From Hyphomicrobiaceae bacterium (GTDB lineage Bacteria; Pseudomonadota; Alphaproteobacteria; Rhizobiales; JAKIUO01): DNA of 13,293 nucleotides. Below are positions 1 to 6,872 of the stretch, piece after piece. The notes under the pieces were generated by a model. It was not told the DNA's origin and ran no database searches. It was given only the letters and a program-made list of their open reading frames with translations. The stretch is taken from contig JAKIUO010000080.1 in NCBI GenBank assembly GCA_021647535.1, positions 1 to 13,293 on the forward strand, in the 5' to 3' direction. The position numbers were made by a program, and so were the translations under genes. The stretch's first letter is position 1; each line of letters begins with the position of its first letter.

Positions 1-1728
1 GGTGAATACATCCGCGCGACGGGCCGTTTTCAGGTAGATGGCCAGCGCCCGCTCATACAGCCTGATCGCTTCTTCATGCCGATAGAGGATGTTGTAAACG
101 GCAGCCAGATTATTGAGCGCCAAAGCAACCGAGCGATGCTGGGGACCCAGCGTTTCCTCAAACAGGGTCAGGGCTTTTTTGTGATAATCGACGGCCTCAT
201 CATAAAGGTTCATCTCGGAATAAAGCACACCGGTATTATCATACATGCGCGCCAGATCATCATTTTTGGCTTTGGGGTTCGAGCGGTGAATGGCAATGGC
301 TTTTTTATATTGTTTGGCGCTGTCGCCATAGCGCCCCACTTCCCGAAACAATCCCCCCAGATTATTGTGAACAGAAGATATGCGATATTTGGAAGGCCTG
401 GCCCTTTCAAGCTCGCGGGCCAAAGCGCTTTTGAACAATTTTTCGGCGACACTATAACGGGTGATCTGGCGATTGAGGCGGGCCAGAAGGATCATCGCAT
501 TCAGCGTTTTGGGCGCATTCCGCCCATAGGTTTTACCAAGGATAAGCAGGCGTCGGGCATAAAGTTTTTCGGCCTCCTTATAGCGCCCGTGATCCTCATA
601 AAGGGTGGCCAGATTGTGCAGATAGGCCAGCAGTAGCGGGCTGTCCTTGCCTTTATGCTTTTGGGTGATTTCCAACGCTCTGGCCAGCGAGCGCCCGGCC
701 AGATCATAGTCCTTGTTGCGATAGGCATAGGCGGCGAGACGGTTATGTTTTCCGGCCAGTTTGATGTGATCGCGCCCCAGCTTCTTTTCATAGCTTTTGA
801 GGATGGAGCGCGCCAGCACGATGGCCTTTTTATAATCTCTGAGATGGCTGGCAATCTCTGATAGTTCCGTCAGGCTCTGCAAGGTCAGATCATGATCAGC
901 GCCGAGCAATTTTTTGCGGGCCTGATAGACCCGGTCAAATAGTCGAGTGGCTTTTTTATATTTCTTTTGTTTGGTAAAGGTGACAGCAAGATTGCTGGTG
1001 GCCATCACACTTTCAAGATTATCGCGCCCCAACAGTCCATCATACAGCGACACGGCTGCTTCAAGATTGCCCTGTGCGCCCTTATAGTCGGCGCGATTGA
1101 TCTGCAGTACGCCCAACCGATTGAGGCTATAGGCCAGTTGCTTGCCATTGGTGGCGTAGGTGCCATCATAAAAAGGTTTCATCTGCCGAAGTGTCAGCAT
1201 CTCTTTGCGGCCATAACCAAGCGCCAGATAGTTGGTTTGCAAGTCCTTGAGGGTTTGCAGGATTTCAGGATCATTCTTTTTGTGCAATTTCTGGCGGATT
1301 TTGAGGGCATCGCGCAAAAAAGGCAGAGCGTTTTTATAGCGCCTTTGGGTGATCAGGATCGCGCCCAGATTATTACTTTCAGAGGCAACGATCAGATGAG
1401 TGTCACCCAGCAGAAAACGCGCCAGCTCCAGAGCCCGCCTCATTAGCGGCTCGGCGGCTTTATAATTGCGCGCCCGGTAATATTGCAGATATTGCCTGCG
1501 CAGGGCTTTATAATCACCAACAAGCGCCAGCCCCTCCTGTTTGCTGATTTTGCCACGCGGCGGCAAAGGCGCAAAGGGCGGTGTCAGATTTCTGATCGCG
1601 GCAACGGGTTTTGACTTTTGGGCTGTCGGGGGCGTTTTTGCAGCCTCTTGCGCCCGCGCATTTACGCCAAACAAGAGACAAACCGATAGCCCAACCGCCA
1701 GCGCACAGTTTCGTTTCATCACCCTCAT
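1..1728 (-). CDS. Exported TPR-repeat protein (kinesin-light-chain type), C-terminus off the left edge
   Basis: The reading frame is open for 576 codons from the ATG at 1728 to the window edge, without a stop. A Sec signal peptide is clear: basic MRVMKRN, a hydrophobic core (residues 8-22) and an ARA|Q cleavage site near residue 26. A Pro/Lys-rich linker follows. From about residue 70 there are roughly ten TPR units with the 42-residue spacing and the 'LG..H' and 'A...NNLA..Y...G.Y..A..L..RAL.I' signatures of the TPR_10/TPR_12 class. The protein should therefore be a periplasmic or outer-surface scaffold. The start at 1728 is preferred over the in-frame ATG at 1719 because GAAGGGA (1737-1743) sits 8 bases upstream. 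The gene is divergent to an ECF sigma/anti-sigma pair and shares a promoter-like motif with it. From family knowledge, such exported TPR proteins often end in a CHAT protease domain; that part is not visible here, so this is inference. Confidence 0.88.
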   Translation of the reverse strand, partial: MRVMKRNCALAVGLSVCLLFGVNARAQEAAKTPPTAQKSKPVAAIRNLTPPFAPLPPRGKISKQEGLALVGDYKALRRQYLQYYRARNYKAAEPLMRRALELARFLLGDTHLIVASESNNLGAILITQRRYKNALPFLRDALKIRQKLHKKNDPEILQTLKDLQTNYLALGYGRKEMLTLRQMKPFYDGTYATNGKQLAYSLNRLGVLQINRADYKGAQGNLEAAVSLYDGLLGRDNLESVMATSNLAVTFTKQKKYKKATRLFDRVYQARKKLLGADHDLTLQSLTELSEIASHLRDYKKAIVLARSILKSYEKKLGRDHIKLAGKHNRLAAYAYRNKDYDLAGRSLARALEITQKHKGKDSPLLLAYLHNLATLYEDHGRYKEAEKLYARRLLILGKTYGRNAPKTLNAMILLARLNRQITRYSVAEKLFKSALARELERARPSKYRISSVHNNLGGLFREVGRYGDSAKQYKKAIAIHRSNPKAKNDDLARMYDNTGVLYSEMNLYDEAVDYHKKALTLFEETLGPQHRSVALALNNLAAVYNILYRHEEAIRLYERALAIYLKTARRADVFT

Positions 1729-1736
1729 ATGCTCGA

Positions 1737-1743
1737 TCCCTTC
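1737..1743 (-). promoter_or_regulatory. Ribosome binding site of the TPR gene
   Basis: On the minus strand GAAGGGA lies 8 bases before the ATG at 1728. The alternative ATG at 1719 has only a GAGGG directly against it. This decides the start and gives the protein the N-terminus MRVMKRN. Confidence 0.6.
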
Positions 1744-1782
1744 AAGGCTAAACAATACCGTACCCCCCCCAGAATCGCACCT

Positions 1783-1810
1783 CTATCGTACCTTTGGTCA
1801 ATATAGTTTT
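1783..1810 (-). promoter_or_regulatory. Candidate ECF-type promoter for the TPR gene
   Basis: Read on the minus strand, AAAAC (1810-1806) is followed after exactly 17 bases by CGATAG (1788-1783). A -35 element with an 'AAC' core and a -10 element beginning with CG, at this distance, is the usual layout of ECF sigma promoters. The predicted transcript start, near 1776, leaves about 50 bases of leader before the ATG at 1728. The same motif with the same spacer faces the sigma gene at 1883-1910. Assignment to the neighbouring sigma factor is inference. Confidence 0.45.
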
Positions 1811-1882
1811 ACTTTACATTTTCTTCAAGCTGGATTGAATGGCAATATACGACTAAAATAATGACCAGCCCCCCCTTTTGTC

Positions 1883-1910
1883 GAAACAATCGGGTTTTTA
1901 GAGACGATAA
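1883..1910 (+). promoter_or_regulatory. Candidate ECF-type autoregulated promoter for the sigma gene
   Basis: GAAAC (1883-1887), a spacer of exactly 17 bases, then CGATAA (1905-1910). It matches the element on the opposite strand at 1783-1810 in AAAC, spacer length and CGATA. A transcript starting near 1917 would exclude the upstream ATG at 1861 and leave a leader of about 22 bases before the ATG at 1939. Many ECF factors drive their own gene, which this would fit. Confidence 0.45.
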
Positions 1911-1938
1911 CCCCTTCACCAGCGGAGCAAACGCATCC

Positions 1939-2523
1939 ATGAGCGGCGCTTTTGGCAAATCATCAGACAAAAAGCTCATTGAGCGCATCGCCAACGCGGA
2001 CAAAGCCGCCGTACAGGCACTGTTTGCGCGCTATCACGTGCGCATTTATCGCTTTATCATGCGCATGGTCGGCAGTGAGGCCGTGGCGAAAACGCTGGCA
2101 AATGAAGTCTTCCTTGATGTATGGCGACAGGCCGGGCGCTTTGAAAGCCGTTCAGCCGTCAGCACCTGGCTGATGGCCCTGGCCCGCACCAAAGCCGTTT
2201 ACTGGTTACGCAACAAGAAGAAAGCAGCTCTTGCGGATGAGGCCAGGTTTCTCATCACCGACCAAAGCGCCCTCGTCCCGAAAACCGACAAGGGATCAGA
2301 CAGGGGGTCTGACAGGGGTTCCGACATAAGCCGCACTATCGACAGGCTGTCCCCCGACCACAAGGCCGTGATTGATCTGGCCTACTATCATGAATTATCC
2401 GTGCGCGAAGTCGCCAAAGTGCTTGAAATTCCGGCCCGTCTGGTCAAAACGCGGATGTTTCAGGCCAGAAAAACCCTGGCTGAAAAACTGAGGGAGGCAG
2501 GCATTGAACGCAGTTGGCCCTAA
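1939..2523 (+). CDS. ECF-family RNA polymerase sigma factor (sigma-70 superfamily)
   Basis: A 194-residue cytoplasmic transcription factor that should direct RNA polymerase to a small regulon. Region 2 spans about residues 17-92, with 'ALFARYHVRIYRFIMRMVG' (2.1) and 'LANEVFLDVWRQAGRFESRSAVSTWL' seen as core-binding and -10-recognition helices. Region 4 spans about 133-185, with 'LSPDHKAVIDLAYY..LSVREVAKVLEIPARLVKTRMFQAR' as the -35 helix-turn-helix. There is no region 1 or 3, as expected for ECF factors. The frame is open from an ATG at 1861, but that start has no ribosome site and lies before the candidate promoter. The ATG at 1939 has GGAG at 1924-1927 and gives the usual length. The linker carries a three-fold GSD(R/I) repeat. 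The anti-sigma gene follows after 35 bases, so the pair is probably cotranscribed. The ECF subgroup cannot be named from sequence alone. Confidence 0.9.
   Translation: MSGAFGKSSDKKLIERIANADKAAVQALFARYHVRIYRFIMRMVGSEAVAKTLANEVFLDVWRQAGRFESRSAVSTWLMALARTKAVYWLRNKKKAALADEARFLITDQSALVPKTDKGSDRGSDRGSDISRTIDRLSPDHKAVIDLAYYHELSVREVAKVLEIPARLVKTRMFQARKTLAEKLREAGIERSWP
2293..2328 (+). repeat. Three tandem 12-base units coding GSDR-GSDR-GSDI
   Basis: Three in-frame 12-base units, consensus GGNTCNGACAKR, lie in the linker between sigma regions 2 and 4 (residues 119-130 of the 194-residue protein). The Gly codons are GGA, GGG and GGT and the Ser codons TCA, TCT and TCC, so all three units differ at these third positions while the protein repeat stays almost perfect. 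This suggests either an old duplication kept at protein level or a disordered linker. Confidence 0.8.
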
Positions 2524-2558
2524 GCGCCCTGCACACATAAATGCCCTGAAAAAGCGAA

Positions 2559-3260
2559 GTGATCAACACACGAAATGAAAGCCGGGATCGCCCTATTACC
2601 GTGCAGGATGAAATGGCCGCGCTGCTGCCATTCTACATCACTGGTCGGCTCGGCCTGCGCGATCAAATGCGGGTGGAACAATGGGTTGAGGATAGCCCGC
2701 AAGGACAAAAAGCCCTTGAAAATGCCTATGTCGACCAGCGCTCGGCCATTGATGCCAATGAAGCCATCGCTTCGCCCTCTGGCACGCTGGGCCAACTGCT
2801 GAAAGATATTGACGCCGAGCCCTCGCAAGCCTGGTCGAACTATGTCGGTGGCAATATGGCCTCCTGGATCATGAGCTGGCTCAATATTATCCCTTCCGGT
2901 TTCACATGGGGAGCCCTATTATCGCTTTTACTGCTCACCACCATTCAGTCTACTCTTTTGTGGAAAACCGTCGAAACCCCTTCCTGGAAAATTTCCAGCG
3001 AGGCCAGTGAAAAACTACGCGATCTGATTGGAGGCGAAAAAATCGCCTACATCCATTTTGCCCCAAACGCGCAATTGCGTGCCATTTCCACCCTTCTGAC
3101 CTCCCTTGGCGCAAGAATTGTCGATGGACCACGCAGCCCAAATATCTATATCATCGCCTTTCGCAAGGACAAAAATCTCCCTCCCGTACAACAGCGCATC
3201 CATCAGCTGGCCAAACGCACCGATCTTGTTCAACGGATCACTGGCAAGCAAAAACCATAA
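2559..3260 (+). CDS. Membrane-anchored anti-sigma factor with periplasmic I9-like domain
   Basis: Predicted 233-residue, single-pass membrane protein that should hold the upstream sigma factor inactive. The cytoplasmic part has the anti-sigma N-terminal pattern 'ALLPFYITGRLGLRDQMRVEQWVEDSP' (residues 21-47), but lacks the His-Cys-Cys zinc ligands of the zf-HC2/ZAS type. One hydrophobic helix (about 116-135) crosses the membrane. The outer part (about 160-230) reads as beta-alpha-beta-beta-alpha-beta, with 'KIAYIHFAPNAQLRAISTLL' then 'ARIVDGP...YIIAF'. This pattern resembles the inhibitor I9/S8-propeptide-like domains known from alphaproteobacterial anti-sigma factors and subtilases. The GTG start at 2559 follows an in-frame stop (TGA 2547-2549) and has only a weak ribosome site; the ATG at 2613 would delete 18 residues but keep the domain. 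Anti-sigma function rests on position, topology and the N-terminal pattern. Confidence 0.8.
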   Translation: MINTRNESRDRPITVQDEMAALLPFYITGRLGLRDQMRVEQWVEDSPQGQKALENAYVDQRSAIDANEAIASPSGTLGQLLKDIDAEPSQAWSNYVGGNMASWIMSWLNIIPSGFTWGALLSLLLLTTIQSTLLWKTVETPSWKISSEASEKLRDLIGGEKIAYIHFAPNAQLRAISTLLTSLGARIVDGPRSPNIYIIAFRKDKNLPPVQQRIHQLAKRTDLVQRITGKQKP

Positions 3261-3315
3261 AGGTGTCCAACGCCTCCCTCTCTTTTTGTCCCATCCTGCA
3301 GGACGATGGTTTTGC

Positions 3316-3345
3316 TTGACAGGACATAATCTCGTCCCCAAACAT
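3316..3345 (+). promoter_or_regulatory. Candidate sigma-70 promoter of the aap operon
   Basis: A perfect -35 hexamer TTGACA (3316-3321) is followed, at 17-18 bases, by a poor -10 match around AAACAT (3340-3345). It is the best match in the 134-base spacer before aapJ. Two dyads flank or overlap it: TCCTGCAGGA (3294-3303) and GGAC-N8-GTCC (3322-3337), the latter between the two hexamers, where an operator could sit. The poor -10 keeps confidence low. Confidence 0.35.
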
Positions 3346-3394
3346 AGGGCTGTTTGAAAAATCAACGCTCGACAACGCAAAACTGGAGAAAAGA

Positions 3395-4411
3395 ATGAAG
3401 GCTGGAAAACTGATGATCGCGACCTTTGCCCTGCTTGGGCTGTCGTTGAGCGCTGCCAGCGCCGCCACCACGCTTGAGGCGATCAAGGCCAAGGGGCATG
3501 TGCAATGCGGCGTCACAACTGGTCTGGCGGGCTTTTCGGCTCCAGATGACAAAGGCGCTTATCAGGGCATCGACGCTGATGTCTGTTATGCCGTTGCCGC
3601 TGCCGTTTTTGGCGATCGCAGCAAGACCAAATTCACTCCGCTGACCGCCAAGGAACGCTTCACGGCGCTGGCCTCTGGCGAAATCGACATTTTATCACGC
3701 AACACCACCCATACGCTGACCAGAGACAGCTCGCTGGGCATCAATTTTACCTATTACAACTATATTGACGGGCAAGGCTTCATGGTCAAAAAAGACCTTG
3801 GCGTCAAAAGCGTCAAGGAACTGTCCGGCGCAAAAATCTGCATTCAGGCCGGCACCACTACCGAGCTTAATCTGGCCGATTATTTCCGCACCAATAGCAT
3901 GAAATTCCAGCCCGTTGTCTATGACACCTCGATCCAGACCAGAGAAGGCTTTGACAAAGGCGCTTGTGATGTACTGACCTCTGACAAGTCCCAGCTGGCG
4001 GCGCTGCGCACCGAACTGAAAGATCCCAAAGGCTCGATTATTCTGCCCGAAACCATTTCCAAGGAGCCGCTTGGCCCGGTGGTTCGCCAAGGCGATGACC
4101 AGTGGTTCAATATTGTCAAATGGGTGCTGTATGGCGTCATCAATGCTGATGAACTTGGCGTTTCCTCGAAAAATGTCGTCGCCATGAAAAACAGCAAAAA
4201 CCCCAATATCCGCCGTCTCATCGGCGTTGAAGGCGAGATGGGCCGCAAGCTTGGTCTCTCCAATGACTGGCTGTTCAATGTCATCAAGCAAGTAGGCAAT
4301 TATGATGAAATCTATCAGCGCAACATCGCGCCGCTCGGTCTCATCCGCAAAGGCAGTGTCAACGCCCTGTGGACAAAAGGCGGCGTTTTGTACGCCCCGC
4401 CTGTGCGTTAA
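3395..4411 (+). CDS. aapJ: General L-amino acid ABC transporter, periplasmic binding protein AapJ
   Basis: A 338-residue periplasmic solute-binding protein that captures polar L-amino acids (glutamate, aspartate, glutamine and others in characterised AapJQMP systems) and delivers them to AapQM. A signal peptide ends at SAASA|ATT (about residue 23). The mature protein shows the SBP_bac_3 / AapJ pattern: 'GVTTGLAGFSAPD', 'GIDADVCYAVAAAVFGD', 'FTPLTAKERFTALASGEIDIL', 'RNTTHTLTRD' and 'CIQAGTTTELNLADYF'. Length matches the AapJ/BztA branch (about 340) and is longer than typical HisJ-type proteins (about 260). The ATG at 3395 has GGAGA about 7 bases upstream. It is the first gene of a four-gene operon, and a hairpin follows it before aapQ. 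Confidence 0.96.
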   Translation: MKAGKLMIATFALLGLSLSAASAATTLEAIKAKGHVQCGVTTGLAGFSAPDDKGAYQGIDADVCYAVAAAVFGDRSKTKFTPLTAKERFTALASGEIDILSRNTTHTLTRDSSLGINFTYYNYIDGQGFMVKKDLGVKSVKELSGAKICIQAGTTTELNLADYFRTNSMKFQPVVYDTSIQTREGFDKGACDVLTSDKSQLAALRTELKDPKGSIILPETISKEPLGPVVRQGDDQWFNIVKWVLYGVINADELGVSSKNVVAMKNSKNPNIRRLIGVEGEMGRKLGLSNDWLFNVIKQVGNYDEIYQRNIAPLGLIRKGSVNALWTKGGVLYAPPVR

Positions 4412-4426
4412 GTTCTCACCCTCCTT

Positions 4427-4470
4427 AAAGGACCAGCCCACGATCAACAAAAACCGGCTGGTCCTTTTTT
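4427..4470 (+). terminator. Intra-operon hairpin with U-run between aapJ and aapQ
   Basis: A perfect 12-bp stem, AAAGGACCAGCC (4427-4438) with GGCTGGTCCTTT (4456-4467), encloses a 17-base loop, and a six-T run (4465-4470) closes the structure. It has the form of an intrinsic terminator. Because aapQMP follow at once without another evident promoter, partial termination or 3'-end protection of aapJ mRNA is the likely role. Confidence 0.8.
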
Positions 4471-4516
4471 CCTTGTATGTTCTTCCCTACCCAAAACAAG
4501 ATCTGAGACCTGTCCC

Positions 4517-5734
4517 ATGCTTGGCCCCAAAAAGATGTCCGGCCCTCACAAAACCCCCAATCCACATAACATACCCTGGCACCGCAACCCTGATATCAGA
4601 GGCTATATTGCCCAGGGCCTGCTGGCGGCACTGATTGCCTGGGGGCTCTATGTCATCTATGGCAATACCGTTACCAATATGGAAGCGCGCGGCATCCCTA
4701 TCGGCTTTGGGTTCTTAAATGAAGTGGCGCCGTTCGGGGTGGCGTTTTCGCCCTTTATCGACTTCACGCTGGGGGAAAGCACCTATCTGACGATCTTTTT
4801 CATTGGCATTCAAAACACCATTATTGTCAGCATTTTGGGCATCATTGCCGCTACCTTTTTAGGCTTTGTCATTGGCATTATGCGCCTGTCGCCCAATTGG
4901 TTCGTCTCAAAATTCGCCAGCCTGTATATCGAGATTTTCCGCAATATCCCCATCCTGTTGCTCATCATGTTCTGGAACTTCGCGGTGTTTTTGCCCTCGC
5001 TGCCCTTGCCCCGGCAAAGCCTTGGCGGCGATGGTTTTTTTCTCAATAAGCGCGGCGTCTATCTGCCCAAACCGATGGTTGAGAATAGTGGCGCTTTTAT
5101 CGCCTTTCTGGTCGCTGTCGTCGCCGGTATCCTTGTCATATGGGGGCTGCGCCGCTATGCAAAACGCCAGCAGGAACAGACCGGCAAAAGCTTTTCAGGT
5201 CTGCTGGCCGGGTTGGGTGTACTGATGGTGCTGGTCGGCCTGTCAGCGCTGATTTTTGGCTCACCCTTTATCTTTGACACCCCGACGCTGGGCCGCTTCA
5301 ATCTGACTGGCGGTATCGAAATTCCTCTGCCTTTGTTTTCCCTATGGTTTGCGCTGACAACCTATACCGCCGCTTTCATTGCCGAAAATGTACGTGGCGG
5401 CATCAGCGCGGTCAGCAAGGGGCAATGGGAGGCGGCAAGCGCACTTGGCCTGTCACGCACCCATTTGTTGCGCTTTGTCATCATCCCCCAGGCCATGCGG
5501 GTCATTGTGCCGCCCTCGATCAGCCAGTTTTTGAACCTGACGAAAAACTCTTCGCTGGCCACGGCCATTGCTTACGAGGATATTGTCGCCATGTGGGCGG
5601 GGACAGCGCTCAACCAGACCGGACAAGCCTTGATCATCATCGCCATGACCGTTCTGGTCTATGAGATATTGAGCCTCACAACCTCGCTGATCCTCAATAT
5701 TTACAACAAACGCATTCAGCTGGTGGAGAGATAG
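4517..5734 (+). CDS. aapQ: General L-amino acid ABC transporter permease AapQ
   Basis: A 405-residue inner-membrane permease, one of the two transmembrane subunits of the Aap importer. About eight hydrophobic segments are visible, at roughly 31-49, 92-121, 135-160, 192-211, 229-248, 270-290, 345-362 and 369-394. The cytoplasmic EAA loop, 'EAASALGLSRTHLLRFVIIPQA' (305-326), binds the ATPase. The N-terminal half carries 'RGIPIGFGFL' and 'IEIFRNIPILL', as in AapQ/BztB. The long insert between the first and second halves of the permease domain (about 165-265) is typical of this family and separates it from the shorter HisQ/GlnP permeases. The start is not certain: neither ATG 4517 nor the in-frame ATG 4535 has a good ribosome site. 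The gene ends 4 bases before aapM. Confidence 0.95.
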   Translation: MLGPKKMSGPHKTPNPHNIPWHRNPDIRGYIAQGLLAALIAWGLYVIYGNTVTNMEARGIPIGFGFLNEVAPFGVAFSPFIDFTLGESTYLTIFFIGIQNTIIVSILGIIAATFLGFVIGIMRLSPNWFVSKFASLYIEIFRNIPILLLIMFWNFAVFLPSLPLPRQSLGGDGFFLNKRGVYLPKPMVENSGAFIAFLVAVVAGILVIWGLRRYAKRQQEQTGKSFSGLLAGLGVLMVLVGLSALIFGSPFIFDTPTLGRFNLTGGIEIPLPLFSLWFALTTYTAAFIAENVRGGISAVSKGQWEAASALGLSRTHLLRFVIIPQAMRVIVPPSISQFLNLTKNSSLATAIAYEDIVAMWAGTALNQTGQALIIIAMTVLVYEILSLTTSLILNIYNKRIQLVER

Positions 5735-5738
5735 AGAG

Positions 5739-6860
5739 ATGAGCGCGCTAATCAAACACACGCCCCTGCCCGACCGCCCGCCGCCTTCTTCGCAAACCGG
5801 CATTGTCCATTGGGCCAAACAACACCTGTTCAGCTCAACGACCAACAGCCTGCTGACGCTGGCCAGCTTCTATGTGCTGTTTTTGCTGGTGCCACCCCTT
5901 GTCAACTGGGCTTTATTAAGCGCCACCCTTGAAGGCACGGATCGCTCGGCGTGCGAAGCCAATGGCGGCGGGGCCTGTTGGACCTTTATCAAAATTCGTT
6001 TCAACCAGATCATGTTCGGCCTTTATTACGGCTCTCACCCGGAGCAGATCTGGCGACCTGTTCTGGCCTTTTTCATGCTGATTGGCCTGGTTGCCCCTTT
6101 GTTTATAGAACGTTTTTCCTATAAAGGCCTGCTTGCCGGCTTTATTCTTCTGATCTTTCCTTTTATCGCCTTTGCCCTTATTCATGGGGCATGGCTGGGT
6201 CTGCCGGTTGCCGAAACCAATGAGTGGGGCGGCTTTATGCTGACCTTCATCTTGTCCATTGTTGGCATCATAGCCGCTTTGCCGCTTGGTATATTACTGG
6301 CCCTTGGCCGGCGTTCTGAGTTGCCAGTTGTCCGCAGCTTTTGCGTGTTTTTCATCGAGCTGTGGCGCGGCACACCGCTGATCACCGTTTTGTTCATGGC
6401 TTCTGTGCTTTTGCCCCTGTTCTTCCCCTCTGGCGTCGATCTTGACAAGGTTCTGCGCGCCCTCATTGGCATCACGCTGTTTCAGTCTGCCTATACTGCC
6501 GAAGCCATCAGAGGCGGCCTGCAGGCCATTCCCAAAGGACAGTTTGAAGCCGCTGATGCGCTCGGGTTGGCCTATTGGGAAAAGATGACCTTTATCATCC
6601 TGCCGCAAGCTCTCAAAATCTCCATTCCCGGCATCGTCAACACATTTATCGAGCTGTTCAAGGACACGACCCTCGTTTCCATCATCGGCCTGCTCGATTT
6701 GCTCAACATGTCGCAAACCGCCGCTCAGTCAGCCGAGTGGCGCGGCTATGATACCGAGGCCTATATTTTTGCTGCATTTATCTTCTGGATATTCTGCTAC
6801 GGCATGTCGCGCTATTCGCAAAACCTTGAAACCAAACTCGATCGTGGACATAAGAACTAA
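5739..6860 (+). CDS. aapM: General L-amino acid ABC transporter permease AapM
   Basis: A 373-residue inner-membrane permease that partners AapQ. Hydrophobic segments lie at about 38-60, 106-122, 129-150, 165-190, 200-228, 240-255, 296-320 and 340-356. The EAA loop is at 270-291 ('EAADALGLAYWEKMTFIILPQA'). The N-terminal periplasmic loop has the two-cysteine pattern 'ACEANGGGACWTFIKIRF' (C72, C80) usual for AapM/BztC, and 'FIELWRGTPLI' (205-215) precedes the core. The ATG at 5739 has GGAGAG in the last codons of aapQ, and the 4-base gap points to translational coupling. Length and order match AapM in Rhizobium-type operons. Confidence 0.96.
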   Translation: MSALIKHTPLPDRPPPSSQTGIVHWAKQHLFSSTTNSLLTLASFYVLFLLVPPLVNWALLSATLEGTDRSACEANGGGACWTFIKIRFNQIMFGLYYGSHPEQIWRPVLAFFMLIGLVAPLFIERFSYKGLLAGFILLIFPFIAFALIHGAWLGLPVAETNEWGGFMLTFILSIVGIIAALPLGILLALGRRSELPVVRSFCVFFIELWRGTPLITVLFMASVLLPLFFPSGVDLDKVLRALIGITLFQSAYTAEAIRGGLQAIPKGQFEAADALGLAYWEKMTFIILPQALKISIPGIVNTFIELFKDTTLVSIIGLLDLLNMSQTAAQSAEWRGYDTEAYIFAAFIFWIFCYGMSRYSQNLETKLDRGHKN

Positions 6861-6872
6861 GGATTTTTCAAA

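Noticed and set aside
76..1446. Long rightward open frames (76-636, 655-861, 967-1446) opposite the TPR gene
   Set aside because: They lie antisense to the continuous 576-codon TPR frame, show no family pattern, and are rich in Ile/Gly/Phe as expected for antisense of TPR codons.
1861..1938. Upstream ATG giving a 220-residue sigma factor
   Set aside because: No ribosome site precedes it, the extra 26 residues match no sigma region, and the candidate promoter lies inside this stretch.
3695..4450. Leftward 251-codon frame opposite aapJ
   Set aside because: It is antisense to a clear AapJ; its composition reflects the complementary codons and no domain is visible.
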